A stretch of 64,000 bases of DNA, from the NCBI GenBank assembly GCA_030159075.1, contig BROG01000986.1, positions 1 to 64,000 on the forward strand, in the 5' to 3' direction. The position numbers and the translations under genes were made by a program. Positions within the stretch are counted from its first letter, which is position 1; each line of letters begins with the position of its first letter. Positions 23,501 to 64,000 of this stretch are shown here, piece by piece. A model generated the notes under the pieces. That model was not told the origin of the DNA and made no database searches. It saw only the letters and a list, made by a program, of their open reading frames with translations. Origin of the DNA: Atrina japonica. Lineage: Eukaryota > Mollusca > Bivalvia > Pterioida > Pinnidae.

Positions 23501-25885
23501 CATTGATGAGAAATTCTATATCGATAAATCGATAAATAAAAACATTTGGTACTTCAATAAATGCATTAAAAATAAATAGATTCAGTGTAATATTTTGTTG
23601 TTTTATTGTATATTTGACCATCTGAAGATGAAAAAAGCAATCATTGCAAGGAAAACATCATTTATTTGAACAAAATGAACAGTTAGAAAAAAATATAACA
23701 TAGTTCAATAACAAGAAGTAAAACAAATGAAAAATTTTGGAAATTATAAAAGAAAATACATCCGGTGAAATGCATTATTGAAATGTATCGATATGTTTAA
23801 AGTGTATCGATTATCGTATCGAATCAATTTTTGTATCGATATCGAGTCTATCAATGACAGCCCTAGTGCAGACACTGATTTCTCCCCCATTATAGAGGGA
23901 TAACAGTGCAGTAATTGATTACTCTTTACAATGAGGGGAATATCAGTGCAAACACCAATTACTCATCCACTATGGCGGATATCAGTGCAGACATAGGTAT
24001 CATAGGTCAAGGGGAGACATTGATTATTCCCCACCAATGGGGAAATATCAATAGAGATGGATGTTAAGAGAGAATGTTTATTTCTATAATCTATTGTCCT
24101 GACTTGTTTTAATTTTACATTCAATTTGTTCTGATCAAATTCAAAGGGCTTTTGCAACTCCATACCCCATCCCAACCAAGAACCGCTCTGGATCCGGCAA
24201 TGTCATTGGGATCAAGACATCAAAATTGACAAGTGTTGTGAAATATACTTACCTAGCTTAAAATGAATGGCTTCATTAGCTGAGCATTTATATAATTCAA
24301 ATTTATTCTTCACCAGGGACATGCCTGTAAATAACATGAATCACTGTCATTTGTCAGTGTAAATGTAAAATCAACAAAATTTACAAATCCAGTTCTAATG
24401 CATTATGAATATAATTTTCCACCCTAGGGGGACGAAATAAGAACCCAGTCCTAATGCAAAGTCAGTGCATTTTTTGCCAATTTGCAGTCAAAACTTCACA
24501 ACCGAAGTCAAATGACAATGAATTTGAACTTGAGGAGATTCTAGTTTTTTCAAACAGTTTAAAGCGATATAAGCTGTCATAATGATTATTTTTGTCCCCT
24601 GACATAGTCGAGAATATGATAAAATGTGTACACGCGTAAAATGTAAAAGATCTTCTTTTCAAAGTTATTTGTTTTATTAGAATTTAAGTTTTCCCGTACC
24701 AGCTGTATTTCCGAATGCAATGACCTTTCAGATAAACTCTTTTTGCCATATCAAATGTACTTCGTAATTCGGTCAGGGAATCTCGTCCTTTGGCAAGATT
24801 GTTGCAATTTTACACATTTGTTATTCTAACCACCAGATGGTCTCTTTGGAATATATATGAGATTTTGGAGTAGATTTTTACTTTTAGATTTTCCATTTCT
24901 AATAAAATGTTAAAATTCCCGGATTCAAAAGATCCAGACCCCATTCCCAACAAAGGGTGGAGAATCCCTGTTTAAACAATGAGTTATGACTTTTTGTGTA
25001 AGGCCATTAGACTAAGTCATTAAATTAAGGGGGCGGCTTTGACAAAGAGAAAGTGTTATACAATTATGGCTGGATTTTTGTAAATTTGGAATCAAACACC
25101 ATGCGTTTCAATATCATTTTGTGTATAGCCTAACAGAAGCATATTTTTAATTATGGTTGGTAATTGTGCCTTGCCAGAATGTTGAATATATTTGTTACAT
25201 TTTTTGATAGTTTCACACAATATTAAAGGCTGTAGCTGCGCACAAAATTCAGGTAATTAATATTGACTTAATTAATTATACCACTGGTCAAACTAAAAGT
25301 TTTTGAAATTCACTGGTCTTACCAGAAAAAAACAGTACATTTTACAAAAGTGAAATCTATCTGATAACTGGTCCAAATAACCAGTAATTTTCCATTTCAT
25401 TTCAATTGCGTATATCTACAGACCAGTAAAAAAAATTCTTTGACAAGTGAAATTCCTTTATTCACTGGCCTGGTTGACCAGTAATTTTTTTTTTTATTTC
25501 AAAATGTCTGCAGTAGTCATACAACTCATATATTTTACTATTTTAAATGCCAGTCATGTAAAATTAGATCAAAATACAGTTTTGTCCAAGATTTTTGGAA
25601 TTCATGTTTCAGCACACTCAACACAATGTAGCAGAGCACTAATGGTAGTAATGCCTTAAGACTTAAGGCTTAACTCATTAAATTAAGAGGGGGGGCTTTG
25701 AATAGAATTTAATTCAGGCCAAATAGAATTAACGAACAAAATATTCTAGAAAATATAGACTTCAGATTCCCATAAACCATAAATAAACTTTTAACTCAGC
25801 TTCATGGAATATAAGGAAACATTTTATGGAGAAAAGCTTTTGTTTTCTATAATGAAGTGCGCATTATTTTATTCTTACCCGCCAT
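5357..25885 (-). CDS. HAT1: Histone acetyltransferase type B catalytic subunit (complete gene, 11 coding exons)
   Basis: Acetylates newly made histone H4 (Lys5 and Lys12) before chromatin assembly, usually with the RbAp46/48-type WD40 partner. Eleven exons joined at GT-AG sites give one 408-residue frame; human HAT1 has about 419. The N-terminal HAT1 domain covers about residues 5-145 (THQVFGEQ, IPPGF, FKPFGELMHSY). The GNAT core follows, with FRDYHERLQTF and FIDVDDERW, then the acetyl-CoA loop PPFQKQGHCA (233-242). The catalytic glutamate equivalent to human Glu276 is E264 in ITVEDP. A basic helical C terminus (RRVYEILRL, EYRLDMKRRL) ends at V408. The start was chosen because exon 1 encodes M-A-G across the junction, as in human MAG. 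Odd point: the usual QxxGxG/A acetyl-CoA motif reads QKQGHC, with Cys241 in the last place. The gene diverges from the carrier gene and starts 178 bp away from it. Identification is from remembered family sequence and is very secure. Confidence 0.96.
5973..7022. mobile_element. hAT-like element, CAGGGTTCGAA ends, 5-bp target duplication
   Basis: Inverted ends CAGGGTTCGAA/TTCGAACCCTG are flanked by TGACC on both sides. Subterminal arms carry repeated GGCGAGT/ACTCGCC motifs. No transposase frame is visible, so it is non-autonomous. It lies in HAT1 intron 10. Confidence 0.75.
7986..8102 (-). CDS. HAT1: HAT1 coding exon 10
   Basis: Encodes residues 314-352: RQARRVYEILRLKATDPSNK and EQYKEYRLDMKRRLNGPFQ, equivalent to human ARRVYEILRLLVTD...YRSYRLDIKRRLISPY. 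The exon's 5' edge and acceptor are repeated twice more just upstream (8,148-8,237). Confidence 0.96.
8086..8237. repeat. Triplicated HAT1 exon 10 acceptor segment
   Basis: Three tandem copies, about 61 bp apart, of CTGGCCTGCCTCTGTATTAA plus the following intron. The first copy contains the real exon 10 boundary (8,102). Copies 2 and 3 repeat the acceptor and first exon bases inside the intron. Confidence 0.75.
8238..9010. other. HAT1 intron 9, degenerate dispersed repeat
   Basis: Opens with AGGCCAAATGGGCCTTAAAG, then has spaced repeats of CCTTTGG(C/A)ACCAA-like phrases. A related AGGCCAAAGGGCCTTCATT occurs at about 22,890. Looks like a decayed dispersed repeat; family unknown. Confidence 0.35.
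9050..9114 (-). pseudogene. Duplicated 3' half of HAT1 exon 9
   Basis: The last 54 bases match the end of HAT1 exon 9 at 48 positions, and the GTAAAAAC donor and some flanking intron are duplicated too. The frame is open (GFVEDMKRDAKQELKPNK). The 5' half is missing and splicing in from the nearest AG would shift the frame, so it is probably vestigial. Confidence 0.7.
9535..9686 (-). CDS. HAT1: HAT1 coding exon 9 (catalytic Glu)
   Basis: Encodes residues 263-313, starting VEDPSENFQRVRDFVDVK and ending with KQELKLNK. E264 and D265 match human Glu276 and Asp277. The acceptor is TCTGTAG. A 409-bp hAT-type MITE is inserted 14 bp upstream of the AG, so the branch-point region is transposon DNA. 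Confidence 0.96.
9702..10110. mobile_element. hAT-type MITE with perfect 8-bp target duplication, next to HAT1 exon 9
   Basis: Ends TAGAGCTGTCATTGAT and ATCAATGACAGCCCTA, flanked by CAGATTTG at 9,694-9,701 and 10,111-10,118. Internal ATCGATA-rich arms. The 409-bp element ends 14 bp from the HAT1 exon 9 AG. A second copy lies inverted at 23,492. Confidence 0.9.
10132..10294. mobile_element. TACAG-ended MITE, GGAACCT subfamily
   Basis: Begins TACAGAGGAACCTGTCTTGA and ends in a TTTTCACTGCA-like complement. It holds GACCACC/GGTGGTC phrases typical of this family (27,790; 42,217). Confidence 0.5.
10425..10705 (-). mobile_element. tRNA-derived SINE, family A (decayed)
   Basis: Minus orientation. 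The tail reads TTAAACAACAATAAACAAA and the body matches the copy at 14,680 throughout. The tRNA-like head is still visible but mutated. Its head is about 20 bp from the HAT1 exon 8 donor. Confidence 0.7.
10725..10831 (-). CDS. HAT1: HAT1 coding exon 8 (acetyl-CoA loop)
   Basis: Encodes residues 227-263: QVLVLPPFQKQGHCANLVQ, then TFYNDCYKRSDILDIT. This is the pyrophosphate-binding loop and following helix. The last position of the QxxGxG/A motif is Cys (TGT codon). A SINE sits about 20 bp past the donor. Confidence 0.96.
11093..11273. mobile_element. TACAGT-ended MITE, about 180 bp
   Basis: CAGTGAAACTTGTATATAAA at the left, GCAGGTTTTATTGTA at the right, with GTCTTTATA repeated inside. Further copies lie at 12,833, 15,430, 16,930 and 42,039. 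Confidence 0.7.
12653..13534. mobile_element. piggyBac-like MITE, TTAA target, carrying a nested MITE
   Basis: AGGGGCATTAGCTGTGTTT and its complement AACACAGCTAATACCCCT are flanked by TTAA at 12,649-12,652 and 13,535-13,538. A TACAGT MITE (12,833-13,015) is inserted inside. Related copies lie at 44,708 and, as a half, at 32,396. Confidence 0.75.
12833..13015. mobile_element. TACAGTAAAACCTG MITE, best-preserved copy
   Basis: Perfect 14-bp inverted ends TACAGTAAAACCTG/CAGGTTTTACTGTA. The middle has CCTTTATA...GGTGACC repeats. Nested in a TTAA-flanked element. Confidence 0.8.
13567..13785 (+). mobile_element. tRNA-derived SINE, family B
   Basis: The head has an A-box-like TAGCCGAGTGATTAGAG and a B-box-like AGGTTCGAGTACC. 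The body holds GGTCTCTTCCCGGG and CCACCACTATAAACTGG, ending TGGCATAAAACG. Bodies without heads lie at 22,128 and 36,522. Confidence 0.7.
13803..13907 (-). CDS. HAT1: HAT1 coding exon 7
   Basis: Encodes residues 192-227: FEKYKFNGNPMYAVAGYLTV, then YNYYAYPAKVRPRIS. This is a core GNAT strand (human VGYMTVYNYYVYPDKTRPRVS). A tRNA-derived SINE lies immediately downstream in the intron. Confidence 0.96.
14680..14969 (-). mobile_element. tRNA-derived SINE, family A, full length with 14-bp target duplication
   Basis: On the minus strand the head carries A box TGGCTCAGTCGG and B box GAGTTCGAGTCCC, then a body and the tail TTAAACAACAATAAACAAAC. CGTCTCATGTTTGA flanks it at 14,666-14,679 and 14,970-14,983, the mark of LINE-driven retroposition. 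Confidence 0.9.
15085..15238 (-). CDS. HAT1: HAT1 coding exon 6
   Basis: Encodes residues 141-192, including GFRDYHERLQTFILYFIDAA and SFIDVDDERWSFYL, among the most conserved parts of HAT1 and the start of the GNAT fold. Acceptor TCTTTCAG, donor GTAAGTG. Confidence 0.97.
15430..15612. mobile_element. TACAGT-ended MITE
   Basis: TACAGTGAAACTTGTATATA at the left, GCAGATTTTACTGTA at the right. Same family as 11,093 and 16,930. Confidence 0.75.
15882..16050. mobile_element. Decayed TACAG-ended MITE
   Basis: TACAGAGGAATATGTCTTTA, then AGACCACC phrases and a final GGTGGTCTCTC. The right terminus is unclear. Confidence 0.4.
16053..16499. mobile_element. CAGGG-ended element, no clear target duplication
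   Basis: Ends CAGGGCTTACCCTG and CAGGGTGAGCTCTG are inverted. ATTAGCCAA/TTGGCTAAT arms lie inside. The flanking bases do not match, so the boundaries are tentative. Confidence 0.5.
16930..17112. mobile_element. TACAGT-ended MITE
   Basis: TACATTGAAACTTGTATATA to GCAGGTTTTACTGTA, nearly identical in length and content to the copy at 15,430. Its right end is 80 bp from the HAT1 exon 5 donor. Confidence 0.75.
17192..17333 (-). CDS. HAT1: HAT1 coding exon 5
   Basis: Encodes residues 94-141, including the family signatures DIPPGF and ANFKPFGELMHSYKVIK (human IIPPGF and VDFKPFGTLLHTYSV). The frame stays open past the GTAAGA donor, but similarity to the family stops there. Confidence 0.95.
17334..18146. 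other. HAT1 intron 4, left part, nothing firm
   Basis: Holds a 76-codon plus-strand frame (17,876-18,106) with no family I recognise. Otherwise AT-rich and without visible repeat structure. Confidence 0.35.
18147..18322 (+). mobile_element. SINE, family A, head missing
   Basis: The body GTGTCACAGTAGGTGTTGGC, GCCGAGCATAGGCCAAAATT and tail TTAAACAACAATAAACAAAC match the copies at 14,680 and 41,018. Confidence 0.75.
18481..18604 (-). CDS. HAT1: HAT1 coding exon 4
   Basis: Encodes residues 52-93, including ESIFGFRDLVLEMFYSAARL and TTYIGLKYSDKV, equivalent to the human GYKGLKILLYY region. Acceptor TTTTTCAG, donor GTAGATAG. It ends on a codon boundary. Confidence 0.95.
19144..20252. mobile_element. 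Nested CAGGGTTTTCCCTG element, 6-bp target duplication
   Basis: Ends CAGGGTTTTCCCTG and CAGGGAAAACCCTG, flanked by CGTTTG at 19,138-19,143 and 20,253-20,258. Removing it restores a continuous host element. A 20-bp tandem repeat lies at its right end (20,118-20,198). Confidence 0.85.
20118..20198. repeat. 20-bp tandem repeat, 4 copies
   Basis: CAAATGGACTCCTAATTTAC repeated four times with almost no change, within the nested element. Confidence 0.85.
21355..21570 (+). repeat. Dispersed repeat, copy 1
   Basis: TGGATGAGTTTGAAT, AGTGAGTAGAATCA and GTAATGTGAATC occur in the same order at 46,709-46,905. Type unknown; a SINE lies directly upstream of the second copy, so it may be a SINE 3' extension. 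Confidence 0.55.
21605..21923. mobile_element. Possible decayed CAGGG-type element
   Basis: CAGGGTGAGAAAAAA at the left and TTTTCACTCACC at the right are roughly inverted. No convincing target duplication. Confidence 0.3.
22128..22265 (+). mobile_element. SINE, family B, headless
   Basis: TTCGAATTAAGTGGGAAAGT, TTTCTCCTCCACCAAT and GGCGTCAAAACAAAAAAATC match the copy at 36,522. Confidence 0.65.
22374..22449 (-). CDS. HAT1: HAT1 coding exon 3
   Basis: Encodes residues 27-52, VRQESDLEDDNTSF followed by CPDMTHQVFGEQ, matching the human segment VRFPEDLENDIRTFFPEYTH and the LFGDD after it. Acceptor GATTTCAG, donor GTACGT. The donor is followed within about 40 bp by a fragment of a foldback repeat. 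Confidence 0.94.
23451..24055. repeat. About 40-bp minisatellite in HAT1 intron 2, interrupted by a MITE
   Basis: Units of the form ATATCAGTGCAGACAC...ATTACTC...GAGGGGAAT recur before and after the MITE at 23,492-23,865. The MITE landed within a unit's CAGTGCAGAC. Confidence 0.7.
23492..23865. mobile_element. hAT-type MITE, second copy, perfect 8-bp target duplication
   Basis: TAGGGCTCTCATTGAT and ATCAATGACAGCCCTA ends, flanked by GTGCAGAC at 23,484-23,491 and 23,866-23,873. Homologous to 9,702-10,110 in the opposite orientation. Confidence 0.9.
24253..24324 (-). CDS. HAT1: HAT1 coding exon 2
   Basis: Encodes residues 3-27, including KFELYKCSANEAIHFKL, which aligns with human EYKCNTNTAIELKLV. 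The acceptor is TTTACAG and the donor GTAAGTATAT. It enters with two bases of a codon and leaves with one. An in-frame ATG near its 5' end could be an alternative start. Confidence 0.93.
24410..24975. mobile_element. Possible CAGGGATT-type element with decayed left end
   Basis: The right end GGTGGAGAATCCCTG complements the left ATTTTCCACCCT. Inner phrases AATGACAATGAATTTG and AGTGCATTTTTTGCC correspond to the cleaner copy at 27,191. Confidence 0.45.
25285..25515. mobile_element. Short relative of the CAGAG-ended transposon
   Basis: GTTTTTGAAATTCACTGGTC at the left and TTGACCAGTAA...ATTTCAAAATG at the right repeat the arms of the 18,673-21,027 element. A MITE in HAT1 intron 1. Confidence 0.6.
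25879..25885 (-). CDS. HAT1: HAT1 coding exon 1 (start codon)
   Basis: Seven coding bases, ATGGCGG, are followed by a GTAAGA donor. They encode M-A and the first base of Gly3. The next exon starts with GC, completing GGC, so the protein begins M-A-G-M-S. The exon is tiny but fits the human N terminus and puts the gene's 5' end next to the divergent carrier gene. Confidence 0.85.
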
Positions 25886-26063
25886 TTTTCCAAATGCAGA
25901 ATGTGCTTCCGGTTTTCAATTTCGGGATGTTTCTGGGGTTATCATTTCCAAAATTCGATCAAAACAATTTTGACCTTGAATCAATCGTCTGTTCACGGAA
26001 TGGCAACAAAGACGGCCAATCAAACATGAGACTTCACGTGCTCCAGTCACTTAAGTGAACGAT
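25886..26063. promoter_or_regulatory. Divergent HAT1 / SLC25A12-13 promoter
   Basis: The 178 bp between the two start codons must hold both 5' UTRs and the core promoter. Visible are CTTCCGG (25,906-25,912; the ETS core CCGGAAG on the minus strand), CCAAT (26,016-26,020, within GGCCAATCA) and a CACGTG E-box (26,035-26,040). I see no TATA box near either start. Both ATGs lie in ATGGCGG, a YY1/TISU-like core. Site functions are inferred from motifs only. Confidence 0.75.

Positions 26064-64000
<37,937 letters not shown>

Overview
This is an AT-rich, intron- and repeat-rich animal nuclear window. Small GT-AG exons, tRNA-derived SINEs, many short inverted-repeat DNA transposons and long intronic minisatellites suggest a lophotrochozoan, most likely a bivalve mollusc. 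I cannot name the species.

Two protein-coding genes are supported, and they point away from each other from about 26.0 kb. On the minus strand (25,885 down to 5,357) lies a complete HAT1, the catalytic subunit of type B histone acetyltransferase. It has 11 coding exons whose phases all join, giving 408 residues. On the plus strand (from 26,064 past the right edge) lies the 5' part of an SLC25A12/SLC25A13 (aralar/citrin) mitochondrial aspartate-glutamate carrier. Thirteen coding exons are present, giving 463 residues in one open frame: the EF-hand regulatory half, the first carrier repeat and the start of the second. The start codons are separated by 178 bp, which must hold a shared divergent promoter; a CCAAT box, a CACGTG E-box and an ETS-type CTTCCGG site are visible there. 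As I recall, human HAT1 and SLC25A12 are also head-to-head neighbours on 2q31, so the pairing looks ancient.

The rest is intergenic DNA (1 to about 4.7 kb, nothing genic seen) and introns. The introns hold hAT-like elements (two with perfect 8-bp target duplications, one of them 14 bp from a HAT1 splice acceptor), CAGGG/CAGAG-ended elements with 5-6-bp duplications, TTAA-flanked piggyBac-like elements, a Mutator-like foldback element with a 9-bp duplication, several foldback MITE families and at least three SINE families. Minisatellites sit in carrier introns 5, 9, 10 and 11. The largest, in intron 11, is a roughly 4.9-kb array of a 32-bp unit with a 1.3-kb higher-order period.

The strangest segment is 49,701-51,557 in carrier intron 10. 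It is a purine-only run followed by about 1.6 kb almost without adenine on the plus strand, and it sits between two copies of the same roughly 0.9-kb sequence. The left copy is full of single-base insertions. I think an uncorrected long-read assembly artefact is the likeliest cause, but a real unusual insertion is not excluded. The long open frames there are caused by base composition, not by genes.
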